A stretch of 64,000 nucleotides of DNA from Methylobacter sp. (GTDB lineage Bacteria > Pseudomonadota > Gammaproteobacteria > Methylococcales > Methylomonadaceae). Below, piece after piece: positions 40,495 through 50,515 of this stretch. The position numbers and the translations under genes were made by a program. The stretch lies in the NCBI RefSeq assembly GCF_004322395.1, contig NZ_SCTW01000110.1:1-64000 (forward strand), given 5' to 3'. Numbering within the stretch: the stretch's first letter is position 1; each line of letters begins with the position of its first letter. The notes under the pieces were generated by a model. That model had not been told where the DNA came from. It ran no database searches and saw only the letters and a list, made by a program, of their open reading frames with translations.

Positions 40495-43149
40495 ATGACA
40501 AAACCAAACAACAGATCTCAAGCAGATGCCGAAAAACATCGCATACTGGCACAAAGCAGCGGCAAAGCGGCATGGCGATTATGGGGGCCGTACCTGAGCG
40601 AGCGCCAATGGGGCACGGTGCGCGAAGACTACAGCGAAGACGGGAACGCCTGGGACTATTTTAGTCACGACCACGCTCGCAGCCGAGCTTACCGCTGGGG
40701 CGAGGACGGCATCGCGGGACTCTGCGATGAAAAGCAGCGGCTGTGTCTGGGTTTGGCTTTATGGAATGAACATGATCCTATCCTCAAGGAACGTTTGTTC
40801 GGCTTGACTAATGGCGAAGGCAATCACGGCGAGGATGTCAAGGAACTTTATTACTATCTCGACGCAACGCCCAGCCACTCTTATCTTAAAATGCTGTACA
40901 AATACCCGCAGCAGGCATTCCCCTACACGGCACTGATCGAACAAAATCGCAATCGCGGCAAAGACATGCCGGAATTTGAATTGTTGGACACCGGCATATT
41001 CAACGACAAACGTTACTTTGATGTATTTATAGAATACGCCAAGGCCGGCGTCGATGACATCCTGATGTTAATTACCGCCCATAACCGCAGCGCGGACGCT
41101 GCCCCGCTGCATATATTACCGCAGATCTGGTTTCGCAATACTTGGAGCTGGGGCTATGATGCCACTCGCCCGACGCTTTCCGCTACCGGAACCGGCAGCA
41201 TCATAATCCAACACTCCGACCTGGGCGGCTACCATTGCTATTTCGACAATGATCCAGAGCTGCTGTTCTGCGACAACGAAACCAATATACGCCATTTGTA
41301 TAACCAGCAAAGCGCCGGTTATTTCAAAGACGCCTTCCACGAATATATCATCCACGGCAATCGCAACGCCGTGAATCTGCAAAGGAACGGCACCAAAGCG
41401 GCAGGACATTTTAGCTTTTCCGTTCCGGCTCATGGCAAGGTGGAAGTGCGTCTGCGCCTGAGTAAAGATCAAAACCTACAGCCTTTTAACGGCTTCGATG
41501 CCTTGTTTAGCACCCGCCGCAACGAAGCTGACGACTTTTATGCCGGGTTGCAAACTGCTTTGACGGATGCCGATGCCAAATTGATTCAACGTCAGGCCTT
41601 GGCCGGTATGATCTGGGGCAAACAGTTCTATTACTATGACATCCCCCAGTGGCTGAAAGGCGACCCGGCAACGGTTCCGCCGCCGATAAAACGTCGCTAC
41701 GGACGCAACAGCGACTGGCAACACCTGAATAATGCCGACATTATTTCTATGCCCGACACCTGGGAATATCCGTGGTATGCCGCATGGGATCTGTCGTTTC
41801 ATTGCGTAACACTGGCAATGATCGACCCTGCCTTTGCCAAAAACCAACTGCTGCTGATGGCACGGGAATGGTATATGCATCCTAACGGCCAGTTACCTGC
41901 TTATGAATGGAAGTTGGGCGATGTCAATCCGCCTGTTCATGCCTGGGCCGCGTGGGAGGTCTATAAATCCGAATGCCAATGCGCTGATGGCACTGGCGAT
42001 CTCGACTTCCTGGAACGAATCATGCATAAATTGATCATCAATTTTACCTGGTGGGTCAACCGTAAGGACGCTGACGACAACAATGTTTTCCAGGGCGGCT
42101 TTCTCGGTCTGGATAATATCGGCGTATTCGATCGCAGTGCGCCCTTGCCGGCTGGCGGCCGCATCGACCAGGCCGACGGTACCAGCTGGATGGCGATGTA
42201 TTGTCTAAACCTGATGCGCATTGCCTTAGAGCTGGCGTTGCATGATCGCGCTTATGAAGATATTGCCACCAAGTTTTTCGAACACTTCCTCTACATTGCC
42301 AAAGCAATGACCAGTATCGGCGGCGAACAATGTATTGGTCTTTGGGACGAACAAGACGAGTTTTTCTATGACGTACTGCGTTCTCCCGATGGCAAAATGA
42401 TCCCGCTCAAAGTACGGTCCATGATTGGCTTGATCCCTTTTTATGCGGTAGAGATTCTCGAACCCGAATTACTGAATAAGCTGCCGGACTTCAAACGCCG
42501 TATGAAATGGTTTCTTGATTACCGCCCCGATTTAGCCTCGTTAGTTGCCGATTGGAACGAACCGGGGAAAGGCAACCGCCACTTATTGTCCCTGCTTGGC
42601 GGTCACCGAATGAAAATGCTGTTGCGGCGAATGCTCGACGAGACTGAGTTTCTATCCGACTACGGCGTGCGCTCTTTGTCGCGCGCCCATCATCATGGTC
42701 AACCTTACGTAGTTAGTTGCGTCAACACGCCAATGAACGTGCACTACCAGCCGGGCGAAGCCGAATCCGGCATGTTCGGCGGCAATTCCAATTGGCGAGG
42801 CCCTATCTGGTTCCCGGTAAATTATCTGTTGATCACTTCGCTCAGGCGTTTTGCCGGCTTCTACGGCGAGAGCTTTAAAATAGAATGCCCGACCGGTTCC
42901 GGTATTTTTCTATCTATCAATGAAGTAGCCGATGAGCTGTCTGAACGGCTAATCCGGATTTTCCGCAAAGACGAAAATGGGCGAAGACCCGCCTATGGTC
43001 ACGATGAAAGATTGCAAAACGATCCGCACTTTAACGATTACCTGTTATTCCACGAATATTTTCACGGCGATACCGGCTATGGCTTAGGCGCGTCGCACCA
43101 AACCGGCTGGACCGGTTTGGTGGCGAAACTGCTGCAACCGCATCCGTGA
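40495..43149 (+). CDS. GH63-like glucosidase / trehalase-fold glycoside hydrolase
   Basis: 884 residues from ATG 40495 (AGGAA 5 nt upstream; a TTG at 40432 would add 21 residues). Large (alpha/alpha)6-barrel protein of the MGH1/glycosyl hydrolase 63-like family: WGPYLSERQWGTVREDYSEDGNAW near the N-terminus, WYAAWDLSFHCVTLAMIDPAFAKNQL in the middle and NWRGPIWFPVNYLLI near the C-terminus. The acidic residues in EDYS and AAWD are candidate catalytic or substrate contacts. It likely acts on an alpha-glucosyl oligosaccharide in the cytoplasm (no signal peptide). The phosphohexomutase gene follows. Confidence 0.82.
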   Translation: MTKPNNRSQADAEKHRILAQSSGKAAWRLWGPYLSERQWGTVREDYSEDGNAWDYFSHDHARSRAYRWGEDGIAGLCDEKQRLCLGLALWNEHDPILKERLFGLTNGEGNHGEDVKELYYYLDATPSHSYLKMLYKYPQQAFPYTALIEQNRNRGKDMPEFELLDTGIFNDKRYFDVFIEYAKAGVDDILMLITAHNRSADAAPLHILPQIWFRNTWSWGYDATRPTLSATGTGSIIIQHSDLGGYHCYFDNDPELLFCDNETNIRHLYNQQSAGYFKDAFHEYIIHGNRNAVNLQRNGTKAAGHFSFSVPAHGKVEVRLRLSKDQNLQPFNGFDALFSTRRNEADDFYAGLQTALTDADAKLIQRQALAGMIWGKQFYYYDIPQWLKGDPATVPPPIKRRYGRNSDWQHLNNADIISMPDTWEYPWYAAWDLSFHCVTLAMIDPAFAKNQLLLMAREWYMHPNGQLPAYEWKLGDVNPPVHAWAAWEVYKSECQCADGTGDLDFLERIMHKLIINFTWWVNRKDADDNNVFQGGFLGLDNIGVFDRSAPLPAGGRIDQADGTSWMAMYCLNLMRIALELALHDRAYEDIATKFFEHFLYIAKAMTSIGGEQCIGLWDEQDEFFYDVLRSPDGKMIPLKVRSMIGLIPFYAVEILEPELLNKLPDFKRRMKWFLDYRPDLASLVADWNEPGKGNRHLLSLLGGHRMKMLLRRMLDETEFLSDYGVRSLSRAHHHGQPYVVSCVNTPMNVHYQPGEAESGMFGGNSNWRGPIWFPVNYLLITSLRRFAGFYGESFKIECPTGSGIFLSINEVADELSERLIRIFRKDENGRRPAYGHDERLQNDPHFNDYLLFHEYFHGDTGYGLGASHQTGWTGLVAKLLQPHP

Positions 43150-43282
43150 AACGGAATCTGTCTATTTGTCAGGATTTAAGTTCAGAGACGATTTCGAAGA
43201 GCAATGGTATAGTGGCAGATTGTCTCAAGACGAATCCGCACAGCTTTTTCCCACATTTACAACCTTACCAACCAAACATTCC

Positions 43283-44728
43283 ATGACAAAAATCAATATC
43301 CAACAAATGATGGCCGAGAGCGGCGTGGCGTTCGGCACCAGCGGCGCGCGCGGACTGGTCAGCCAAATGACCGATCAAGTCTGCGCCGCCTATAGCCTAG
43401 GGTTTCTGCACGGTCTCGGCTTGAGTAAACCGGGGCAAAAAATCGCCTTGGGTACGGACTTGCGCCCGTCCAGCCCGGCCATCGCTCGCGCTTGTGCGGC
43501 AGGTATCCGCCAAGCCGGATGCGAGGTGGATTTCTGCGGCGTGCTGCCCACCCCGGCGCTGGCTTTGTATGCCCTGGTGCAAGGCATCCCGGCAATCATG
43601 GTTACCGGCAGCCATATTCCGTTCGATCGAAACGGCATCAAGTTTTATCGGGCCGAAGGCGAGATCAGCAAAGCCGACGAAGCGGCTATCGCCCAAGCCG
43701 AGGTTGAATTGCAGGCGATTAACGACGACGCACTGTTGCCGACTGCCAATCCAACCGCGTTGCAGCAATATCAACAGCGCTATACCAGCCTGTTTAGCGC
43801 TGATCTGCTGAGCGGTTGGCGGATCGGTATTTACGAACATTCCAGCGCCGCGCGCGATTGCCTGCGTGATGTGCTGAGCGCTCTGGGCGCGGATGTGGTC
43901 GGTTTGGCGCGCACCGACACCTTTGTGCCTATCGATACCGAAGCAGTCAGCGATGAAGACCGCCAACGCGGACTAGCCTGGGCGGCAGAGCATCATCTGG
44001 ATGCCATTATCTCCACCGACGGCGACGGCGACCGGCCGCTGATTGCAGATGAGACCGGCAACTGGTTGCGCGGCGACATCGTCGGCTTACTGTGCGCGCA
44101 TTATCTAGGCGCCGACACCGTAGTCACGCCGGTGAGCAGCAATACCGCAATCGAAGCATCAGGACTGTTTCGACAGGTGATTCGCACCCGCATCGGTTCG
44201 CCGTACGTGATTGCCGGTATGGAGCAGATGCTCGCAACCGGTAGCTCCAGCGTGGTCGGTTTTGAAGCCAACGGCGGTTTTCTGGTGGGCAATGATTTGA
44301 TGGTGGACGGAAAACCCCTGGCCGCGCTGCCGACCCGCGACGCGATATTACCCGCGTTGGCAGTGCTGGCGATGGCTCGGCGACAAGGCTGCAAAGTATC
44401 GGCCCTGCTCGCCGGTTTGCCGCAACGTTATACCGCCAGCGACCGCTTGCAGAATTTTCCGGTTGCCGACAGTCGGGCCTTATTGGATAGATTGCAAAGC
44501 GACGACACCGCCTATCGAAGCCTGTGGGGTAATGAGGTAGGCGCGCTTGCCCAGCGGGATTTGACCGACGGCCTGCGCCTGACTTTCGACAACGGTGACA
44601 TCGTGCATTTGCGTCCGTCCGGCAACGCGCCGGAATTGCGTTGCTATGCGGAAGCCGCCGGCATGGAACGGGCTCAAGCGCTGGTTACATTAAGTTTGCA
44701 ACGCATAGCCATGACCAGGAGATGTTGA
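43283..44728 (+). CDS. phosphomannomutase / phosphoglucomutase family protein
   Basis: 481 residues from ATG 43283 (an upstream TTG at 43166 is less likely). Alpha-D-phosphohexomutase signatures: FGTSGARGLVSQM, the phospho-Ser loop as VTGSHIPFDRNG (usual form TASHNP), metal-binding STDGDGDRPL, sugar loop GFEANGGF and phosphate-binding RPSGNAPELR. It interconverts hexose 1- and 6-phosphates, here probably linked to the preceding glucosidase. Which sugar is used cannot be told from the sequence. Confidence 0.9.
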   Translation: MTKINIQQMMAESGVAFGTSGARGLVSQMTDQVCAAYSLGFLHGLGLSKPGQKIALGTDLRPSSPAIARACAAGIRQAGCEVDFCGVLPTPALALYALVQGIPAIMVTGSHIPFDRNGIKFYRAEGEISKADEAAIAQAEVELQAINDDALLPTANPTALQQYQQRYTSLFSADLLSGWRIGIYEHSSAARDCLRDVLSALGADVVGLARTDTFVPIDTEAVSDEDRQRGLAWAAEHHLDAIISTDGDGDRPLIADETGNWLRGDIVGLLCAHYLGADTVVTPVSSNTAIEASGLFRQVIRTRIGSPYVIAGMEQMLATGSSSVVGFEANGGFLVGNDLMVDGKPLAALPTRDAILPALAVLAMARRQGCKVSALLAGLPQRYTASDRLQNFPVADSRALLDRLQSDDTAYRSLWGNEVGALAQRDLTDGLRLTFDNGDIVHLRPSGNAPELRCYAEAAGMERAQALVTLSLQRIAMTRRC

Positions 44729-44856
44729 TGGGGGACATTCTGAATGCAGAGCTAAATAATTCGCTCAGTCAGCTTTGCCGGATGATTCAACCACCGATTT
44801 TTATATATCAGTGCTGCTCAGCGTTTATAACTGAGCATCCAAACTCAATAATTTAA
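44728..44856 (+). CDS. possible 42-residue ORF coupled to the mutase gene
   Basis: Starts MGDILNAELNNSLSQLCRMI. The ATG shares its A with the mutase stop (TGATG) and AGGAG lies 6 nt upstream, a favourable setting for coupled translation. The 3' half overlaps an antitoxin remnant on the other strand, so it may be an accident of recombination. No similarity recognised. Confidence 0.3.
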   Translation: MGDILNAELNNSLSQLCRMIQPPIFIYQCCSAFITEHPNSII

Positions 44857-44969
44857 GTAAGCCAATTGTTTCATCGTAATCCCCCAAGACATCGGCAGCT
44901 TCTTCCAGTGAGGCTTTGCGACGATGTCTTGCGGCTTTAATCTGTGCACGATCTGACTTATGTTGACCT
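44825..44969 (-). pseudogene. remnant of an XRE-type antitoxin gene
   Basis: The minus-strand reading HKSDRAQIKAARHRRKASLE ... ADVLGDYDETIGLLKLL resembles the end of the antitoxin at 53917-54249 (AQIEAAKRPRKATLQKAADA). The first part of the gene and its toxin are missing. Confidence 0.6.
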
Positions 44970-45138
44970 CCTTGATCTTTACAAGCTACTAAAAGTTTTA
45001 GATTTCCTATTGATCATGTTTCACGAATGAGCTTGAGTCTTATGCTGCTTTCGGACAATTGAGTAGTCATGCTGATTGATTATATTGATTTTTTACATAG
45101 AATCAGAAAAATCAACTAACTTTGAATAGGAGGTTAAT

Positions 45139-45327
45139 ATGAAACTGATCAATGAATCATTGCTGGAAATAACTATCGATTTTCTAAAAGAGGTTAGAGA
45201 AACTAACGGAATATGTCTTGTCGGATTAATAGAAGATCTTGAAAAGATAATGGAATCACCAAATTTTAGCGACGATAAACAGCCCCCTCTCCGCAGGCGT
45301 AGAATAACTGATGAGGTAGATAATTGA
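45139..45327 (+). CDS. small hypothetical protein
   Basis: 62 residues: a predicted helix-rich N-terminus (MKLINESLLEITIDFLKEV) and a basic patch near the end (PPLRRRRITDEVDN). The ribosome site AGGAGGT, 5 nt before the ATG, is close to ideal, so translation is likely. No family recognised. It stands alone between the sugar genes and the GT39 gene. Confidence 0.5.
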   Translation: MKLINESLLEITIDFLKEVRETNGICLVGLIEDLEKIMESPNFSDDKQPPLRRRRITDEVDN

Positions 45328-45788
45328 TTATAATAGCTTTCATCCCCTACCCCTATTCTTCCCACCCAAAATTATCCGCATAGTTATATCAACATCGTAT
45401 CACTGTTCAGCGAACAATAACGCTACGATAGGTATTCGTACATATCTCAAACCGCTAAATTAACACTTAAACTAGCGCTCATCAGTTATACTTACATAGA
45501 AGTAGCTTGGTCGTTAGAAACTCGAATTGATGCACGGCAATATTAACGGTTTATTCTTCAACAAAACCGACATTCCGCTCTGATAGCCCAATTACTTTGG
45601 GACTTGCTCTCAAACGGATATTGAATGGCTTATGCTAAAACGACGCAAGTAAGACCTTCCAGGTTTTTAAAACCTGTAAGGTCTGGCGTATAGCGGATTG
45701 CTATACAAAATCGAGTTAGAAATTAATATTTTTACCTGCTCCTACCTTTTACTTTTTTAAATTAAAAACCACTGGCAGAGCCTAAATA
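45328..45788. other. gene-free stretch with one palindromic repeat
   Basis: About 460 bp without a supported gene. Apart from the 33-bp repeat at 45652-45684 nothing is recognised; the last part must contain the promoter of the GT39 gene. Confidence 0.5.
45652..45684. repeat. 33-bp palindromic repeat, copy 2
   Basis: Inverted relative to the copy at 22741-22773, with 32 of 33 positions identical when compared in reverse orientation. Arms AGACCTTCCAGGTTTT / AAAACCTGTAAGGTCT. Confidence 0.75.
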
Positions 45789-47558
45789 ATGATGACACTT
45801 TCTTCCTCCCAAGTAAGCCGCGCAGTTGAAGGCAGAATATCTTCTATCAAGCCGAGTCTCCTGATTCCGGCTTTTTCATTCATTATCAGCGCCTATATGA
45901 TATTCGGCCGTTTGGGAGACTGGCCATTAATGAGGCCGGATGAAGGACGCAACGCTGAAGTGGCAAGAGAAATGAGTCTATCTGACTCCTGGCTGGTGCC
46001 AACTTATAACGGCCTTGTCTATCTTGATAAACCGGCTTTTTACTTCAAAACAATCGCATTATCTTTTTCCCTGTTCGGGGAATCCGAAGGCGTCGCCCGG
46101 CTTTCTTCTGCTTTATTCGGATTTTCGCTACTTGTGGCAGTGTTCCTGTTTTGCCGAAAAATATACGACCAGCGTACTGCCATTCTCGCCATTCTAATCA
46201 TAGCCACGACACCGCTTTATATAACATTTTCGCGGTTTGTCATTTTTGATATGTCCTTGGCCTTTTTCGTAAGCTCAACCATTTTCGCATGCTTTCTGGC
46301 CGAGGAAGGCGAAGCAACGCAACGGATGCATTGGTATATGGTTGCAGCCTTATCAGCTGGAATTGCCACACTGATTAAAGGTCCGGTGGGATTTATTATT
46401 CCCAGCCTCGTGATAATTATCTTTAACTGGCTTGAAGGTAGGCTGGGAGTTATGAGACATGCCTTTGCCCTGCGCAATTGGGTTATTTTCTTAGCCGTCG
46501 TGCTGCCGTGGTTCATCGGTTTATCGCTACTTCGCCCCGACTTTCCTTATTACGGCATTTTGAAGGAATCGGTTGCCCGTTTTACCACCACAGAATTCCA
46601 CCGCACAGCGCCTTTTTATTACTACGCACCTATTATTCTAGGAACTTTTTTTGCCTGGAGTCTGCTGTTACCGGAATCGATAATTGCGGCCTGGAAAAAA
46701 AGGAAAAACTGGTCTCGCGCCGATCGCCTGTTTATTGTCTGGGCTATTTCGGTCGTGTTGTTTTTCTCGGTTTCACAATCGAAATTGCCCGGCTATATTC
46801 TCACTGCGGTGGTCGCCCTTGGAATCTTGACTGCACGTATTTTTGCTATGGCATTGGACAACAGTAGCGGACAAGCAGCTCGAACTGTCTGGCGCGGAAC
46901 GATTCCATTATTTCTATTAAGTACCCTGGCGGTTCTATTCATCAGCATTATCGCCTTTAATCCTGAAATACTAAAAAGCAGGCTCAGGTTTAAACATGAG
47001 CTGTTTGATCTATTTATACCGACGTTTCTACCTATGGCGATATCGTTCGGTATCGTTGCACTTCTTTCAGCGTTCGCCTTCCTGACTCGTAATACGCGAC
47101 TGATATTCGCTGCCTTTATAAGCTTTCCTTTACTTTTACTGAGCGTTAATTTTGATCTTATAGTCCTTTACGCACAGAGCCGGTCCTCGCGTAATTTGGC
47201 AGAACAAATCTCAAAAGATTTAACGCCTACTACTGAACTAGCCTGCTTGCAATGCCTGCCTAACGGACTGCCGTTCTATCTCAAACGCTTAGTGACTGTA
47301 TTAAGCAACAACGGCAATGAACTAACCAGCAACTATATCGTTTTTACGCTAAATTCAGGAAAGCCTTGGCCAGAGGGTCTCGTACCGACAGCACAATGGC
47401 ATAATTGGCTCGTCACCCGCACTCACCCGGTCTACCTGCTTGCCAAGAAGGGCCAACTGGCACAGCTTAAAGATATTGCATTGGAGCATAGCGCTGAAGT
47501 ATTTGACCTTGATGCCGACTATTTTGCGGCCTTGCTGCCTGCTCCGGTTAAAAAATAA
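45789..47558 (+). CDS. glycosyltransferase family 39 (ArnT-like) membrane protein
   Basis: 589 residues with about twelve hydrophobic helices. The first periplasmic loop carries the conserved acidic motif MRPDEGRNAEVAREM, followed by YLDKPAFYF, as in ArnT-type transferases that move a sugar from a lipid carrier onto lipid A, glycan or protein. The C-terminal part is soluble and less conserved. It is translated directly ahead of the asparagine synthase gene (1 nt between stop and start), so both probably serve one envelope or exopolysaccharide process. Confidence 0.85.
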   Translation: MMTLSSSQVSRAVEGRISSIKPSLLIPAFSFIISAYMIFGRLGDWPLMRPDEGRNAEVAREMSLSDSWLVPTYNGLVYLDKPAFYFKTIALSFSLFGESEGVARLSSALFGFSLLVAVFLFCRKIYDQRTAILAILIIATTPLYITFSRFVIFDMSLAFFVSSTIFACFLAEEGEATQRMHWYMVAALSAGIATLIKGPVGFIIPSLVIIIFNWLEGRLGVMRHAFALRNWVIFLAVVLPWFIGLSLLRPDFPYYGILKESVARFTTTEFHRTAPFYYYAPIILGTFFAWSLLLPESIIAAWKKRKNWSRADRLFIVWAISVVLFFSVSQSKLPGYILTAVVALGILTARIFAMALDNSSGQAARTVWRGTIPLFLLSTLAVLFISIIAFNPEILKSRLRFKHELFDLFIPTFLPMAISFGIVALLSAFAFLTRNTRLIFAAFISFPLLLLSVNFDLIVLYAQSRSSRNLAEQISKDLTPTTELACLQCLPNGLPFYLKRLVTVLSNNGNELTSNYIVFTLNSGKPWPEGLVPTAQWHNWLVTRTHPVYLLAKKGQLAQLKDIALEHSAEVFDLDADYFAALLPAPVKK

Positions 47559-47559
47559 T

Positions 47560-49431
47560 ATGTGCGGCATTTGTGGTGTAGTTGTCCATCAGGGGATAAC
47601 GGAAAAGGATTTCGTACAGCTACAGATTACCCGGATGGTTGATGCGTTAAAGCATCGAGGGCCGCATGATGCCGGGATTAGCGGCGACTCAACAGCGCTG
47701 TTCGGCATGACCCGGCTTGCTATCCGAAGCTTAACCGATGGAAAACAACCGATTGTAGACTCTGCCAGTGGCGTGATTATGACTTGCAATGGCGAAATTG
47801 ATAATCACAATGAACTCCGCGAATGGTTGCTGGCCCGCGGAAGAACTGTTGAACAAAACACCGATGTGGCGGTCATTCCCGGCTTATACCTGGAACTCGG
47901 CGATGCGTTTGTGGAACGGCTTCGGGGCGCTTTTGCGATTGCGATCTGGGATCCTCGCAATAAAAAACTGCTTCTTATCCGCGATCGAGCCGGTGAACGC
48001 CCGCTTTTTTTCTCGATTAACGACGGTATCGTTGCGTTTTCCTCGTTGATATCGACCTTGGTAGTATCCGCCTCACGCTCTTTTAGCATCAGCACAGACG
48101 CTGTTCATAGCTATATGCAACGAGGATTTTTTACCGCGCCTGCGACGCCTTTCACTGACATTCAAAAAGTATCGCCCGGAGAAATGATAACGATAGATGC
48201 CACAGGCATTCAGCGTAAACGTTATTGGCGCTGGAACGTAAGACAGACGGCCAAGCAGAGCGGTTCTTTGGATGCGTTCGACAAAATTTTTCGGGAATCC
48301 GTACGTCGGCAAAGCGAAGTTGATGTCGATTTTGGCTTATTTTTAAGCGGCGGTGTTGATTCTTCTTTAATCACCGCCGTAGCGAGGTCCATTCGTCCGG
48401 CATCTGCGTTCAAAGCTTACAGTCTTCGCTTTAGCGAAGCCTCGTATGATGAAGGGCATTATGCCGAACAAGTTGCCAACAGCCTAAATGTTGAGCCCGT
48501 ACCGGTTTGGGTGCATCCGGATGACTTTCCGCCAACTCTTGCCCAACTGATTCGGCAGGTCGGCGAACCTCTCGCAGATCCGGCATGGGTTCCTAACGCT
48601 CTTTTGGCTAAGCGCGCGGCGCAAGATGTGCGCGTCGCATTGGTTGGCGAAGGAGCGGATGAACTTTTCGGCGGTTACCCGACCTACTTTGGCGCAGGGA
48701 TTGCCAACCAGTATGCCCGGTTTCCTTATTCCGTCCGATCACTGATACGACGAACCATAGAAAGCTGGCCGCCCAGCGATAAAAAAGTAACCCTCCCCTT
48801 TCTGCTTAAGCGCTTCATTCAGGGTGATGACTTAGACTTCATGGGGCGTCATATTATCTGGAACTCCTGCATCTCACCCGTCGTTTTAGCCCGCTTGGGT
48901 GTAACACCGCCATTGCTTACCAGACCCGGGAACTTACCGACAGCCATGCTGGATCGGCTTCAACAGCATGACCTGGAAACTTCGCTGGCGGAAGGATTGT
49001 TAACCAAAGCGGATCGAGCCGGCATGAAATCGGCTTTGGAACTACGTGCGCCTTTTCTAGATCAGCACGTCATGGAATTTGCCGCCTCTCTGCCGGAAAA
49101 ACAACGCGTCCGTCGCTTACAAACCAAGGTCTTTTTAAAGCAGTATGCGTTGCGGTATTTACCTGCGGAGATAGTGCACCGCAAAAAGCGCGGGCTTTCC
49201 GTACCCTTGAACAGCTGGTTACGCGAGCCGCTTTACCACTGGGCCGAATCGAGATTAGCCTCGCCTCTGCTGGATCGCGTCGGCGTTAATCGTTACGTTG
49301 CCCAGGAACTATTGCAGGAACACAAACAACATAAGGCCGACCATAGCCGGTCCATCTGGACACTCATAGTGCTTAGCGAATGGCTGGAGTGGGTATCTGA
49401 AGAGTATTTATTGCCTTATGACCCACTCTAA
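47560..49431 (+). CDS. asnB: asparagine synthase (glutamine-hydrolysing)
   Basis: 623 residues. The start is fixed by MCGICGVVV: Cys2 is the nucleophile of the class II glutaminase domain after removal of Met. The glutaminase part (about 1-200: LKHRGPHDAGI, NGEIDNHNELREWL) is followed by the synthetase domain with the ATP pyrophosphatase P-loop FLSGGVDSSLI (about 267-277) and GEGADELFGGY. Enzymes of this type near glycosyltransferases often amidate sugars or intermediates rather than make free asparagine; the real acceptor is not evident here. Confidence 0.9.
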   Translation: MCGICGVVVHQGITEKDFVQLQITRMVDALKHRGPHDAGISGDSTALFGMTRLAIRSLTDGKQPIVDSASGVIMTCNGEIDNHNELREWLLARGRTVEQNTDVAVIPGLYLELGDAFVERLRGAFAIAIWDPRNKKLLLIRDRAGERPLFFSINDGIVAFSSLISTLVVSASRSFSISTDAVHSYMQRGFFTAPATPFTDIQKVSPGEMITIDATGIQRKRYWRWNVRQTAKQSGSLDAFDKIFRESVRRQSEVDVDFGLFLSGGVDSSLITAVARSIRPASAFKAYSLRFSEASYDEGHYAEQVANSLNVEPVPVWVHPDDFPPTLAQLIRQVGEPLADPAWVPNALLAKRAAQDVRVALVGEGADELFGGYPTYFGAGIANQYARFPYSVRSLIRRTIESWPPSDKKVTLPFLLKRFIQGDDLDFMGRHIIWNSCISPVVLARLGVTPPLLTRPGNLPTAMLDRLQQHDLETSLAEGLLTKADRAGMKSALELRAPFLDQHVMEFAASLPEKQRVRRLQTKVFLKQYALRYLPAEIVHRKKRGLSVPLNSWLREPLYHWAESRLASPLLDRVGVNRYVAQELLQEHKQHKADHSRSIWTLIVLSEWLEWVSEEYLLPYDPL

Positions 49432-49612
49432 AAGCATCTCGACCGGAACTTTTTTTTAGGAGCGGTCTCGTGGAAAATGGTTTAGTGGAAAGCAGCGTCT
49501 AAAATTTGCCAATTTCATATTTACAAAAGCTCGATAGGATACTGCCGATTATCGGCGAGGCTTAGTCACAACCTTGCAGGTGAATTTGAATCCTAATAAA
49601 TGCAAGTCTAAA

Positions 49613-50356
49613 ATGACTGCCACACAAGCCCAACAAAAGGTACATCCCTTACCTTTACGTCAAATTTTCATGACTACACAAAGAAGCTCTTTAATTGATA
49701 GCGCCGTTGCACTCGCGGTAATCACGGCATTTTTTTACGCTATAAGCACCGCTTACTATGATGGTTATTTCCAACCTCTCCTGCTCGATCCCAACGTTCT
49801 GGATCGTAACGTTCAACAATCTTTATATCGCGGCTTCGTAATTTCACTTGAGCCAGCGACTAAGGTATTGTTTATTTACACCATTGGCTGCATCCTTTAC
49901 TCACATTTTCTACTACCACGTTTCAACGGTTGGATCCGTCATAGCCGCTGGAACAAACGACAATTTCTTAAACAAAAGCACTTCTATCTGGGTAAACGAA
50001 AAGATCCGAAAATCGAGAAATCCCAAAAAAAGCATACGCTTACAGCCTGTTTGTACTTTGGCGTTTTTCTGGCGCTAATTTTTTCCCTGATGTACTTTGA
50101 AAACAAAGGTAAAGAATTAGCCTTTGCCGACTTGAAAAAAATTGAAAGCAATGCCATTCAGCCATTGGATCTGATAACAGTGAAGATAGACGACAAGCCA
50201 AAGCAGCTTCTGTCCTTGATGTGCGGCGCCAGAAACTGCGCCGGTATCGATCCTAATACAAAAATCATTTACTACTTCCCACAGAACGGCCACTCGTATC
50301 AGTTCATCGAAACTCAGACAAAACTGATTTCGTCTTCCGCAGAAAAAGCTCCGTAA
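49613..50356 (+). CDS. membrane protein of unknown function
   Basis: About 247 residues from ATG 49613 (alternatives TTG 49574 and ATG 49670; none has a clear ribosome site). Three hydrophobic segments: SAVALAVITAFFYAISTAYY, ATKVLFIYTIGCILYSHFLL and LTACLYFGVFLALIFSLMYF, separated by a basic cytoplasmic-looking loop (RHSRWNKRQFLKQKHFYLGK) and followed by a soluble C-terminus containing CGARNCAG. No family recognised. The 105-bp repeat begins about 45 nt beyond its stop. Confidence 0.6.
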   Translation: MTATQAQQKVHPLPLRQIFMTTQRSSLIDSAVALAVITAFFYAISTAYYDGYFQPLLLDPNVLDRNVQQSLYRGFVISLEPATKVLFIYTIGCILYSHFLLPRFNGWIRHSRWNKRQFLKQKHFYLGKRKDPKIEKSQKKHTLTACLYFGVFLALIFSLMYFENKGKELAFADLKKIESNAIQPLDLITVKIDDKPKQLLSLMCGARNCAGIDPNTKIIYYFPQNGHSYQFIETQTKLISSSAEKAP

Positions 50357-50402
50357 TATGGATAAATTTAACAGACCAAGTAGGCCAATATACGAAGTGC
50401 CA

Positions 50403-50515
50403 TAGCCCCGTAGGGCGCGGTTCGCGTAGCAAACCGCCACATTCGCACAACGCCAATTACAGCTTGTCGTCGTGTGGGGCGGATTGCCTAGCTGCGAATC
50501 CACCTTATAGCTTTA
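50403..50515 (+). repeat. 105-bp two-hairpin repeat, copy 1
   Basis: Contains CGCGTAGCAAACCGCCAC, CGCACAACGCC, GGATTGCCTAG and GAATCCACCTTATAGCTTT. Two hairpins: GGTTCGC...GCAAACC and GGATTGC...GCGAATCC. Its last bases supply the stop codon of the integrase gene on the minus strand. Confidence 0.85.

Noticed and set aside
49430-50500. Duplicated ssrA 3' end as the second attachment site
   Set aside because: No match to the tmRNA terminal sequence was found by eye near the left border of the accessory region.
50117-50503. 128-residue minus-strand ORF next to the integrase end
   Set aside because: It reads repeat copy 1 and the reverse of the membrane-protein gene 49613-50356; no independent support.
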